Shown here one piece after another: positions 1-7,464 of a DNA stretch of 10,247 nt. Within the stretch, counting starts at the first letter, position 1; the number at the start of each line of letters is the position of its first letter. Made by a program: the position numbers and the translations under genes. Under the pieces are notes generated by a model. It ran no database searches. It worked only from the letters and a program-made list of their open reading frames with translations, and was not told the origin of the DNA. Origin of the DNA: an uncultured Lachnospiraceae bacterium (lineage in GTDB: Bacteria; Bacillota; Clostridia; Lachnospirales; Lachnospiraceae); contig CADCOL010000240.1 in assembly GCA_902803015.1 (NCBI GenBank), positions 1 to 10,247 on the forward strand, written 5' to 3'.

Positions 1-1
1 A

Positions 2-658
2 ATCGTTACATTCGACGATGCTATGGATGTCATGGAAGACGAGGCTACCGAGGATATCGAAATCATGGCAGGTATGACGCCTTCCGACAAGACATATTTA
101 AAGTCCAATGTTTTTGATCTTTTCAGGCATCGTATTCCCTGGCTTTTGCTTTTGATGGTATCGGCAACGTTTACGGGAATCATCATGACCAAATTCGAAA
201 ATGCGCTGGCGGCACAGGTTGTGCTGGCGGCATTCATTCCGATGTTAATGGATACCGGCGGTAATTCCGGTTCCCAGTCTTCCGTTACCATCATTCGTGC
301 GCTGTCTTTGGGAGAGTTGGAATTCGGCAATTTAATCGGTGTCATTTGGAAGGAACTTCGAACGGCGATTCTTTGCGGTTGTGCGCTGGCGGCGGCATGC
401 TTTGTAAAAATCATGCTCGTGGACAGACTCATTATGCATAATCCGAATGTCACATTACTGGTTGCGGCAACGGTGTGCATTACCATGGTATTAACCGTTA
501 TGGTAGCCAAAGTAATCGGTTGTACGCTGCCGATGATTGCCAAAAAACTCGGCTTCGACCCGGCCGTTATGGCATCGCCGTTCATTACCACCATGGTGGA
601 TGCCATCTCGCTGATGGTATATTTCGGAATGGCCAATCTGATGCTGTTCAGAACATGA
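2..658 (+). CDS. mgtE: MgtE-family magnesium transporter, C-terminal part (5' end outside window)
   Basis: The left edge cuts this gene; about 218 residues remain of a family usually near 450. The first residues (VTFDDAMDVMEDEATEDI) match the end of the second CBS domain and the connecting helix. A membrane domain with about five hydrophobic segments follows. Two hallmark MgtE motifs are visible: DTGGNSGSQSS followed by IRALSLGE (about bases 251-314), and FDPAVMASPFITT (554-592). The Asp of the second motif (557-559) corresponds to the pore Asp that coordinates Mg2+ in characterised MgtE proteins. The family forms homodimeric inner-membrane Mg2+ channels gated by Mg2+ binding to the cytoplasmic N and CBS domains, which are missing here only because of the window edge. 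The gene ends with TGA, and no hairpin terminator is visible after it. Its function appears unrelated to the signalling genes that follow, which have their own promoter. The family call is secure; the ion is inferred from the family. Confidence 0.95.
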   Translation: MVTFDDAMDVMEDEATEDIEIMAGMTPSDKTYLKSNVFDLFRHRIPWLLLLMVSATFTGIIMTKFENALAAQVVLAAFIPMLMDTGGNSGSQSSVTIIRALSLGELEFGNLIGVIWKELRTAILCGCALAAACFVKIMLVDRLIMHNPNVTLLVAATVCITMVLTVMVAKVIGCTLPMIAKKLGFDPAVMASPFITTMVDAISLMVYFGMANLMLFRT

Positions 659-666
659 ATTTATCA

Positions 667-695
667 ATGACCTGAGCGCGCCGGAGTGGTATAAT
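667..695 (+). promoter_or_regulatory. Extended -10 sigma-A-type promoter for the signalling operon
   Basis: A perfect TATAAT lies at 690-695, preceded by TG at 687-688, which makes an extended -10 element (TGGTATAAT). A partial -35 match, ATGACC (4 of 6 to TTGACA), lies at 667-672 with the ideal 17-base spacer. Transcription should start near base 702, only about 14 bases before the ATG at 716, so the leader is little more than the ribosome site. This is the only good promoter I see between mgtE and the right edge of the window. Confidence 0.75.
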
Positions 696-703
696 ACGGA
701 TAT

Positions 704-708
704 GAGGG
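704..708 (+). promoter_or_regulatory. Ribosome binding site of the Hpt gene
   Basis: GAGGG sits 7 bases before the ATG at 716. It supports that start and lies almost at the predicted 5' end of the transcript. Confidence 0.7.
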
Positions 709-715
709 TAAAACT

Positions 716-1093
716 ATGACGTTACGGGAATTATATCAGGCAATCGACGGAGATTATGATCAGGCAATCAGCGTACTGCGTTTGGAAAAACTGATTGACA
801 AACATATCCGGAAACTGCCCGAAAACGGTGTGATGGAAGGACTTCTTGCAGCAGGACAAAGCATGGATCCGACGCAGCTTTTCGACGCGGCACATGCGAT
901 GAAAGGAGTTTGCGCAAATCTCGGACTAAAGCGTTTGGTGGAAGCAGTGTCGGAAATTACGGAAGAATTCCGTCCCGGGAATACCAGGAAGCTTTCGGAC
1001 GAAGACGTAAATGAGCGGATTGAGGCCATACGCAGAATGTATGACAATACGACCGGGAAAATCCGCCAATATGCAGAATCCTGCAACACATAG
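716..1093 (+). CDS. Free-standing histidine phosphotransfer (Hpt) domain protein
   Basis: This 125-residue soluble protein consists essentially of one Hpt domain. The signature AAHAMKGVCANLGL spans residues 58-71. His60 is the expected phosphate-accepting residue, followed by the Lys-Gly (63-64) and Gly70 typical of the family. The rest is predicted helical, in keeping with the four-helix bundle of Hpt proteins; there is no signal peptide or membrane segment. Hpt proteins shuttle phosphate between the receiver of a hybrid kinase and a downstream response regulator in the cytoplasm. Two hybrid kinases that end in receivers rather than Hpt domains are encoded just downstream, so it is the obvious relay partner for one or both (inference). 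The start is supported by GAGGG at 704-708 and the promoter at 667-695. The final codons and stop lie in a short imperfect tandem repeat (1075-1124). Being first in the operon, it may be made in excess over the large kinases. Confidence 0.88.
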   Translation: MTLRELYQAIDGDYDQAISVLRLEKLIDKHIRKLPENGVMEGLLAAGQSMDPTQLFDAAHAMKGVCANLGLKRLVEAVSEITEEFRPGNTRKLSDEDVNERIEAIRRMYDNTTGKIRQYAESCNT

Positions 1094-1124
1094 AATCTGA
1101 CAACACATGGAATCCTGAATGATG
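1075..1124 (+). repeat. Short imperfect tandem repeat (about 17-base unit) across the hpt stop codon
   Basis: AGAATCCTGCAACACAT (1075-1091) is followed directly by AGAATCTGACAACACAT (1092-1108), which matches it at 14 of 17 positions. A decayed third copy begins GGAATCCTG at 1109. The repeat covers the last Hpt codons, the TAG stop (1091-1093) and most of the gap before the next gene. A unit of 17 is not a multiple of three, so the extra copies fall out of frame after the stop. Confidence 0.6.
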
Positions 1125-1130
1125 GGGGGA
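1124..1130 (+). promoter_or_regulatory. G-rich ribosome binding site of the permease-kinase gene
   Basis: GGGGGGA ends 4 bases before the ATG at 1135. It is purine-rich but not a canonical GGAGG. An in-frame TGA at 1120-1122 excludes any earlier start, so ATG 1135 is well supported. Confidence 0.6.
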
Positions 1131-1134
1131 CAGC

Positions 1135-4044
1135 ATGAATCATTTGACAAATGAATCCGGTGCTGGTTCAGGACGCAAACAATATTTGGGACTATTCGGT
1201 GCGTGGGCACTGGCATTCGGCTGCAGCGTAGGCTGGGGTTCTTTTGTAATGCCGGGGACCACGTTTTTGCCTGTTGCGGGTCCTGCCGGAACTGCCCTCG
1301 GACTGAGTCTGGGCGGTTTGGTAATGCTGCTTCTTGCGGTGAATTATCACTATCTGATGAATCGCTATCCGGACGGCGGCGGAACTTATACCTATACAAA
1401 GAAAACATTCGGATACGATCAGGGCTTCTTAAGTGCCTGGTTTTTAATTCTTACTTATATCGCTATCATCTGGGCCAATGCCACAGCCCTTCCCCTGATT
1501 ATGAGAACATTAGTCGGTGACCTGTTTCAGTTCGGTTACCTTTACGATATTGCCGGATATCCGATTTATGCCGGAGAACTCATGCTGGCAGAAGGTGCAC
1601 TTGTTATTGCGGCACTAATCTGTCTGTTCCGAAAGCCGGCGGCATTAACACAGATCATTATGGCCGTCCTTCTGTTTATGGGTGTGCTCATTTGTTTCGT
1701 TGCCGTCGCACGGAAATTCGGAAGCGGCGGATATACCCCTGCTTTTGCATCGGGGAAAAGCGCTGTCGGAGGTGTGTTTACCATCTTTGCCCTGGCCCCC
1801 TGGGCATTTGTCGGATTTGAATCCATTTCGCATTCAGCGGCAGAAGTCGGATTCTCATTGAAAAAATCGTTTTCCGTACTTGTTGTTGCAGTGATTACGG
1901 CAACGATTGCTTACGTCCTTTTATCCCTGATGGCGGTAAAAGCTCTGCCGGAAGGGTGCAGTTCATGGACGGACTATATCGGAAATCTCGGGAATTATTC
2001 CGGTGCTGCTTCCCAGCCGACTTTCCATGCGGCAAATGCGGCATTGGGCGAGACCGGAAGTCTGATTCTCGGAGTTGCGGCCATGGGCGGAATTTTTACC
2101 GGTCTGATTGGGAATTACATCGCATTAAGCCGCCTTATGGATACGCTTTCCGAAGACGGACTTTTTCCCAAGTGGATTGGAAAGAAAACAAACTTCGTTC
2201 CGCGAAATGCCATTTTGGGAATCCTTGTTTTTTCGACGGTCTTTCCTTTCCTGGGCCGTACGGCAATCAGCTGGATTGTGGACGTTACCACGGTCGGTGC
2301 AACCATTGCATATGCCATGGCCTCCGCATCTGCTTTCAAAACGGCAAGGCAGGAGAAGAATCGAAAACACATGATTTTCGGATTAATCGGACTGTTTGTG
2401 TCCGTGCTTTTTGCGATAGAATTCTTAATCCCGAATATTATTTCCATCAGTACATTGTCCACGGAGTCCTACATGATTCTTTCCGTATGGAGTATTTGCG
2501 GATTCCTGTATTTCCGTGTTTTCCTTCAAATCGACCACAAACGCCGTATGGGCAAATCCATTGTGGCATGGGTTGTTCTTTTGGGACTCATCATTTTTAC
2601 ATCCAGTGTCTGGATGCATCAGACCACGGATCAGGCATTGGACAAATTCCGGGACAATGTGCAAAAGCATATAGAGACACATGATAAGGATTCTTTCTCG
2701 GATGTTTCGGATATCGTATTTCTTCAGAATGAAACAAAGAAAGTCGACCGTGCCATGCATGTCGCGAGCTATATTCAGATCGGACTGGTTGTTTTGTCCC
2801 TTATGATTCTTCTGAATATCTATACGATTATGCAAAATCGCGAGAAAATGATAGAAGTGGAGAAAGTACGTGCGGAGGAAACATCCCGTGCCAAGTCCAG
2901 TTTCCTTTCCAATATGAGCCATGAAATCCGAACGCCGATGAACGCAATCATCGGCTTGCAGACGATTGCATTAAAAGAACCGGAACTGTCGGACCGCACG
3001 AAAGACCATTTGGAAAAAATCGGTACCAGTGCCAATCACTTACTCGGACTGATTAATGATATTCTGGATATGAGCCGTATCGAGTCCGGAAGCGTGGCGG
3101 TGAAAAATGAGGAATTCTCATTTCACTATTTTTTGGAACAGATTAATATTATCATTCACGGGCAGTGCCAGGAAAAAGGACTTGAATACGGATGCAATAT
3201 CGTATCCGATGTAAAAGATTATTACATCGGCGATGATTTAAAACTGAAGCAGGTACTGATTAATATTCTCGGAAATGCCGTGAAATTTACCAGTGCTCCG
3301 GGAAAAGTATCGCTGAATGTGGAGCAGCTTTCGGAAGAAGACGGAATTTGCAGAATGCGCTTTGTCATGCAGGATACAGGAATCGGTATGGATCCGGAGT
3401 ATCTTCCGCATATTTTTGATACCTTCTCCATGGAAGATGAAAGCAATACCAGCAAATACGGCGGAAGCGGTCTCGGAATGGCCATTACTAAGAATCTTGT
3501 AGACATGATGGGCGGCGAGATCCGGGTTGAAAGCGAGAGAAATGTCGGAAGTACCTTTACGGTGACACTGCCGCTCACGGCCTCCGATAAAAAAGCGGAA
3601 GAGACGAAGCCTGCGAAGGAGATTTCATTCGAAGAGGTGCTCGCCGGAAAGAGGATTCTGATGGCGGAAGATGTGGATCAGAATGCGGAAATCCTGGCGA
3701 ATCTTCTGGAACTCGAAGATGTTCTTTCGGAACGGGCGTGTAACGGAGCGGAAGTACTTGAAATGTTTGTCGCAAGCGCCCCCGGTTATTATTCCGCAAT
3801 TCTGATGGATGTGCGAATGCCGGTCATGGACGGTTTGGAAGCAACGCGTAACATCAGAAAACTGGATCGTCCGGATGCCGGGAAGATTCCGATTATAGCC
3901 ATGACCGCAAATGTGTTTGATGATGATGTGCAGGACTCAATGAATGCCGGAATGAACGAGCATTTATCCAAACCGGTAGAATCGGATAAGTTATACGAGA
4001 CGATGGCCCGTCTTATTACGGAATACGGAGGTGGGGGTCAGTGA
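1135..4044 (+). CDS. APC-superfamily amino-acid permease fused to hybrid histidine kinase (HisKA-HATPase-REC)
   Basis: The protein has 969 residues. Residues 18-463 form a 12-helix APC-type permease. Both broken-helix signatures are kept: GWGSF in helix 1 (33-37) and AFVGFES in helix 6 (224-230). Arg/Lys-rich loops fall on the cytoplasmic side throughout, as in APC proteins. Helices 13 (about 475-494) and 14 (546-565) enclose an outside loop of about 50 residues. A signalling helix (566-590) leads to a HisKA domain with phospho-accepting His596 in SHEIRTPMN. A HATPase_c domain follows, with N-box Asn714, DTGIGM from Asp747 and the G2 glycines 776, 779 and 781. The C-terminal receiver has acidic pair Glu845/Asp846, phospho-accepting Asp892, Thr924 and Lys946. 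All catalytic residues are present, so it should be active. It is likely a membrane sensor that reads substrate binding or transport, and phosphate would pass from Asp892 to an Hpt such as the 716-1093 product. The substrate cannot be read from sequence. CbrA (sodium/solute symporter-kinase) is an analogous fusion with a different transporter family. Confidence 0.92.
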   Translation: MNHLTNESGAGSGRKQYLGLFGAWALAFGCSVGWGSFVMPGTTFLPVAGPAGTALGLSLGGLVMLLLAVNYHYLMNRYPDGGGTYTYTKKTFGYDQGFLSAWFLILTYIAIIWANATALPLIMRTLVGDLFQFGYLYDIAGYPIYAGELMLAEGALVIAALICLFRKPAALTQIIMAVLLFMGVLICFVAVARKFGSGGYTPAFASGKSAVGGVFTIFALAPWAFVGFESISHSAAEVGFSLKKSFSVLVVAVITATIAYVLLSLMAVKALPEGCSSWTDYIGNLGNYSGAASQPTFHAANAALGETGSLILGVAAMGGIFTGLIGNYIALSRLMDTLSEDGLFPKWIGKKTNFVPRNAILGILVFSTVFPFLGRTAISWIVDVTTVGATIAYAMASASAFKTARQEKNRKHMIFGLIGLFVSVLFAIEFLIPNIISISTLSTESYMILSVWSICGFLYFRVFLQIDHKRRMGKSIVAWVVLLGLIIFTSSVWMHQTTDQALDKFRDNVQKHIETHDKDSFSDVSDIVFLQNETKKVDRAMHVASYIQIGLVVLSLMILLNIYTIMQNREKMIEVEKVRAEETSRAKSSFLSNMSHEIRTPMNAIIGLQTIALKEPELSDRTKDHLEKIGTSANHLLGLINDILDMSRIESGSVAVKNEEFSFHYFLEQINIIIHGQCQEKGLEYGCNIVSDVKDYYIGDDLKLKQVLINILGNAVKFTSAPGKVSLNVEQLSEEDGICRMRFVMQDTGIGMDPEYLPHIFDTFSMEDESNTSKYGGSGLGMAITKNLVDMMGGEIRVESERNVGSTFTVTLPLTASDKKAEETKPAKEISFEEVLAGKRILMAEDVDQNAEILANLLELEDVLSERACNGAEVLEMFVASAPGYYSAILMDVRMPVMDGLEATRNIRKLDRPDAGKIPIIAMTANVFDDDVQDSMNAGMNEHLSKPVESDKLYETMARLITEYGGGGQ
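4027..4033 (+). promoter_or_regulatory. Strong Shine-Dalgarno inside the end of the permease-kinase gene
   Basis: GGAGGTG lies 7 bases before the GTG at 4041. It sits inside the codons for the Gly-rich tail (YGGGGQ) of the upstream protein. Together with the 4-base GTGA overlap (4041-4044), it fixes the GTG start and suggests translational coupling. Confidence 0.85.
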
Positions 4045-7000
4045 AAAGAAAAACCTTTTGGAAGCGGATTATAATAAGCCTTTTGCTTTTCACATTTGTA
4101 GCCGGTATTCTTATGCCGATTACAGCATATGCGGATAAAACGGACCACAAGGTTGTGCGTGTCGGCTGGTTCGATTCGTCCTTCTGTTATTATGATGAGT
4201 ACGGAAGACGATGCGGAATTGATTACGAATATCAACGAAAAATATCCGCATACACCGGATGGACGTATGAGTATGTGGAGGACAGCTGGCCGAATCTTTT
4301 GCAGATGCTCAAAGAAGGAAAAATCGATATTTTAAGCGATGTCTCCTATAAACCGGAACGGGAAGAATATATGTATTTCACGGATCTTCCCATGGGTACG
4401 GAATCCTATTATATCTACATCAGTGCGGAAAACAGGGAGATTACTGCAGATCGCCCGGCGACCTTAAACGGAAAGCGTATCGGCGTGAATAAGGACAGTC
4501 TTCAGGAAACATTTCTGGCAGAGTGGGCCGAAAAGAACAATGTTTCATTTGAAATTATTCCGTTGTCTGGGGAAGAAGATGAATCCATGGAAATGGTGGA
4601 ACGCGGGGAACTGGACGGATATGCTTCCATTTACATGTTTGATTCGGAACAGAAACTGGTTCCCTCCGTGCGAATCGGCGGTTCGGATTATTACTATGCG
4701 GTCAGTAAAAAACGTTCGGATCTGCTTGCGGAACTGAATATGGCACTTGCGGAAATCCACGATGAGGATCCGTATTTTTCCCAGATGATGACGGAGGAAA
4801 GGACTTATGATATCCGGTCCAATATTGTTCTGACACCGGGACAGGAGGACTGGATTAAAGAACACGGCTCCATCCGAATCGGATATCGTGATGATTATCT
4901 CCCGTTCTGTGATATGGATGATGAGACCGGTGAACTGACCGGTGCGCTCAAAGATTATCTGGCACACGCACAGAATCTGTTTCAGAGACCGGACCTTCAG
5001 TTTGAAACGATTCCCTACGATTCCACGCAGGAAGCATTGGAAGCACTTATTGCAGGTGAAATCGATTGCTATTTCCCGATTTACTTAAGTACTTATGATG
5101 CCCAGCAAAAAGGAATCCGTCTGACGGACCCGGCCATGAAGACGGAAATGAATGCCATCATGCGTTCATCGGACAAGGAGAGACTTTCCAAAGACAGTAC
5201 CATTACTCTTGCGGTAAATGAAGGGATGATGAATATTGAAACATTCATCATGGATATGTATCCCAAAACAACAAGGGTACCTTATCCCGGACTTCAGGCA
5301 TGTTATAAAGCGGTCGCAAACGGAGAAACGGAAGCTGTTCTGGTCAGCAATTACCGTATTCTTCCCGCTCAGGAAACACTGGATAAATACAAACTGATTT
5401 CGGTTCCTACCGGAGAGTCCATGCCGTTTTCCTTTGCGGTCAGGGAATGGGACAGCGATCTTTATTTTCTGTTAAATAAAACCGCAAATGCGACAAAGAG
5501 CGAAGACATGGATTCCGCCCTGGCATCTTACATGCAGGCGGATCAAAAGGTTTCGTTTATGCGGTTCTTAAAGGATAACTGGATTATTGTGGTAATCCTG
5601 CTTACGGTGGTATTCTCCGTAATCATATTCCTTCTGAATCAGAAACTTAAGGCGGACAGGACCGCAAACAAACAAAGACGCTTATTGGAGGAAGCGGATG
5701 AAATTGCCAAGCTGAAGCAGACCGTTACTTCCCTGCTTGATAATATGCCGGGTATGAATTATACAAAGGATGCCAAAACGGGTGTATACCTTGCATGCAA
5801 CCAGGCATTTGCGGATTATGCCCATAAGAAGAAACCGGAGAATGTTGTGGGACTTACCGCTGAGGAATTGTTTGACGAAGAAACCGCAAAACACTTCGCC
5901 GAAGACGACAAGATTGCGTTATCCATGGACGGGCCCTATGTTTTCTACGAAGATGTGAAGGATGCTTCGGGAAGCAGGAGACAGATTAAGACGACGAAAC
6001 TGAAATATACGGATGAGTCCGGAAAAGAATGCTTACTCGGTATTTCCCAGGATGTTACCGATTCGGTCCGCATTACCAGAGGCAGCGTGGATTCCAAAGA
6101 ATCCTATGAAAAAGCATTAAGTACCGGAATTATCTATACCCATATTGCACAGACTCTGGCGAACGGATATGAGAATCTGTTCTATGTCGATCTGAATACG
6201 GAGGAATTCATAAGTTACCGGACCGATGATGAAAACGGTACACTAATTGAAAACAGAAGAGGGTTCCATTTCTTCGAAGAATGCCTTGATATCATTGAAG
6301 AGCACGTATCGCCTGAAGATCAGGATGCTGTAAAAGCAGCAATGGATCGAAGAACTCTTGAGGACTATCTGGAACAGAACCATACATTTATGATGACATT
6401 CCGGCTGATCGGAGAAAAGAATCCGAAATATGTCAGCTTAAAGATTACAAGAATGCGGGATGACGACCGATATATCATTCTTGCGCTGACGGATGTCAGT
6501 GAGCAGATAAATGAACAAAATGCAGCCGCAAAAATGCGGGAAGAACAGATTGCTTATAACCGAATCAGCGCACTTGCCGGCGATTTCTTCTGTATCTACG
6601 TTGTCAATCCCGAGACGACACAGTATCGTGAAATCAGTGCGACTTCCGGATTTGATACTTTTGACCGTTACAGAGAGGGAGAGGATTTCTTCGCGGATTC
6701 CAGGGAAAAAGCCGAAAAACAGATTTATCCGGAAGATCAGGGACTCTTTATTTCAATGGTAACCCGCGAAAGAGTTCTGGAGGAAGTGGAGAAAAACGGC
6801 CTCTTTACATTAAGCTATCGCATCATTCTCAACGGAGCCCCCAGGTATGTTCAGTTAAAGGCGGTTATGCTGGAGGAGAGTGAAGGAAAGCGGCTGATTG
6901 TCGGATACAATGATATCGATGCGGCAGTCCGTCAGGAAGAGGAATACGGCAAACGACTTGCACAGGCACGTATTGAGGCGAATATCGATGCCCTTACGGG

Positions 7001-7445
7001 TGTAAAGAACCGAAATGCTTACCGTGTATATGAGGAGCGTTTGAACGCACAGATTGAGATTAACAGAGCACCCGAATTTGCCATTATCATTCTGGATGTA
7101 AACGATCTTAAGAAAGTGAACGATAACGAAGGACACAAAGCCGGTGATCAGTACCTTCGCGACGCCTGCAGAATTGTCTGCACAACATTTAAGAGAAGCC
7201 CTGTTTTCCGTGTGGGCGGAGATGAATTCTGCGTTCTGGCGCAGGGCGATGATTATGCACATCTGGATGAATTGGTTGATCAGATGAATGCACATAATGA
7301 CGATGCGGTGGAAAACGGCGGAATTGTGGTTGCTTTGGGAATGGCAAGATACGAAAAAGATGAAAAAGTGGCTTTGGTGTACGAACGTGCCGATAAGAAA
7401 ATGTACGAAAACAAGAGCGAATTAAAGGCAAGAAAAAAACAGTAA
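4041..7445 (+). CDS. Membrane diguanylate cyclase with tandem solute-binding (venus-flytrap) sensors and three PAS-like domains
   Basis: The protein has 1134 residues. A signal peptide (1-31, cleavage likely after ITAYA) leads to two SBP_bac_3-type domains, about 38-255 and 276-505, predicted outside the membrane. One helix (513-533) crosses it. Inside are a PAS_4-like domain (about 555-676), two related PAS-like domains (about 690-823 and 840-960), and a GGDEF domain (about 977-1130) with DALTGVKNR (983-991), an Asp/Asn-rich metal and nucleotide region (1019-1036) and intact GGDEF at 1059-1063. It should make c-di-GMP from two GTP. The usual inhibitory RxxD site ahead of GGDEF is absent. Flytrap 1 keeps the Arg (107) in PEREEYMYFT that binds the amino-acid carboxylate in this family; flytrap 2 appears to have Gln355 there. 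The layout recalls BvgS up to the PAS region, with a cyclase instead of a kinase. The GTG start is fixed by the RBS at 4027-4033, and ATG codons further in would lose the signal peptide. Ligands are unknown. Confidence 0.92.
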   Translation: MKRKTFWKRIIISLLLFTFVAGILMPITAYADKTDHKVVRVGWFDSSFCYYDEYGRRCGIDYEYQRKISAYTGWTYEYVEDSWPNLLQMLKEGKIDILSDVSYKPEREEYMYFTDLPMGTESYYIYISAENREITADRPATLNGKRIGVNKDSLQETFLAEWAEKNNVSFEIIPLSGEEDESMEMVERGELDGYASIYMFDSEQKLVPSVRIGGSDYYYAVSKKRSDLLAELNMALAEIHDEDPYFSQMMTEERTYDIRSNIVLTPGQEDWIKEHGSIRIGYRDDYLPFCDMDDETGELTGALKDYLAHAQNLFQRPDLQFETIPYDSTQEALEALIAGEIDCYFPIYLSTYDAQQKGIRLTDPAMKTEMNAIMRSSDKERLSKDSTITLAVNEGMMNIETFIMDMYPKTTRVPYPGLQACYKAVANGETEAVLVSNYRILPAQETLDKYKLISVPTGESMPFSFAVREWDSDLYFLLNKTANATKSEDMDSALASYMQADQKVSFMRFLKDNWIIVVILLTVVFSVIIFLLNQKLKADRTANKQRRLLEEADEIAKLKQTVTSLLDNMPGMNYTKDAKTGVYLACNQAFADYAHKKKPENVVGLTAEELFDEETAKHFAEDDKIALSMDGPYVFYEDVKDASGSRRQIKTTKLKYTDESGKECLLGISQDVTDSVRITRGSVDSKESYEKALSTGIIYTHIAQTLANGYENLFYVDLNTEEFISYRTDDENGTLIENRRGFHFFEECLDIIEEHVSPEDQDAVKAAMDRRTLEDYLEQNHTFMMTFRLIGEKNPKYVSLKITRMRDDDRYIILALTDVSEQINEQNAAAKMREEQIAYNRISALAGDFFCIYVVNPETTQYREISATSGFDTFDRYREGEDFFADSREKAEKQIYPEDQGLFISMVTRERVLEEVEKNGLFTLSYRIILNGAPRYVQLKAVMLEESEGKRLIVGYNDIDAAVRQEEEYGKRLAQARIEANIDALTGVKNRNAYRVYEERLNAQIEINRAPEFAIIILDVNDLKKVNDNEGHKAGDQYLRDACRIVCTTFKRSPVFRVGGDEFCVLAQGDDYAHLDELVDQMNAHNDDAVENGGIVVALGMARYEKDEKVALVYERADKKMYENKSELKARKKQ

Positions 7446-7449
7446 GGGG
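7444..7449 (+). promoter_or_regulatory. Possible, poorly spaced ribosome site of the third sensor gene
   Basis: AAGGGG overlaps the stop of the cyclase gene and lies 15 bases before the ATG at 7465, which is too far for efficient use. Closer to the ATG there is only AGAAGCGGG. Two in-frame TAA codons (7450-7455) exclude an earlier start, so translation may rely on re-initiation after the upstream stop. Confidence 0.35.
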
Positions 7450-7464
7450 TAATAAGAAGCGGGC

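Noticed and set aside
2..23. Start of mgtE at the ATG at 23, giving a short 211-residue protein
   Set aside because: The frame stays open to the left edge and already encodes CBS-domain sequence (VTFDDA), so the ATG is internal and the gene is simply cut by the window.
689..697. Dyad GTAT-A-ATAC as a possible operator
   Set aside because: It is only four base pairs and is produced by the -10 hexamer itself, so there is no independent evidence of a binding site.
659..700. Possible terminator after mgtE
   Set aside because: The GCGCGC-containing stretch forms no stable hairpin and no T-run follows; read-through from mgtE into the signalling genes cannot be excluded.
926..1408. Minus-strand open frame across the hpt / permease-kinase junction
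   Set aside because: It lies opposite two well-supported genes and the operon junction and has no recognisable motif.
1956..2684. Plus-strand open frame of 242 codons in another frame inside the permease region
   Set aside because: It overlaps the conserved permease helices, and its translation is Cys/Arg/His-rich and low in domain signal, as expected for a shadow frame.
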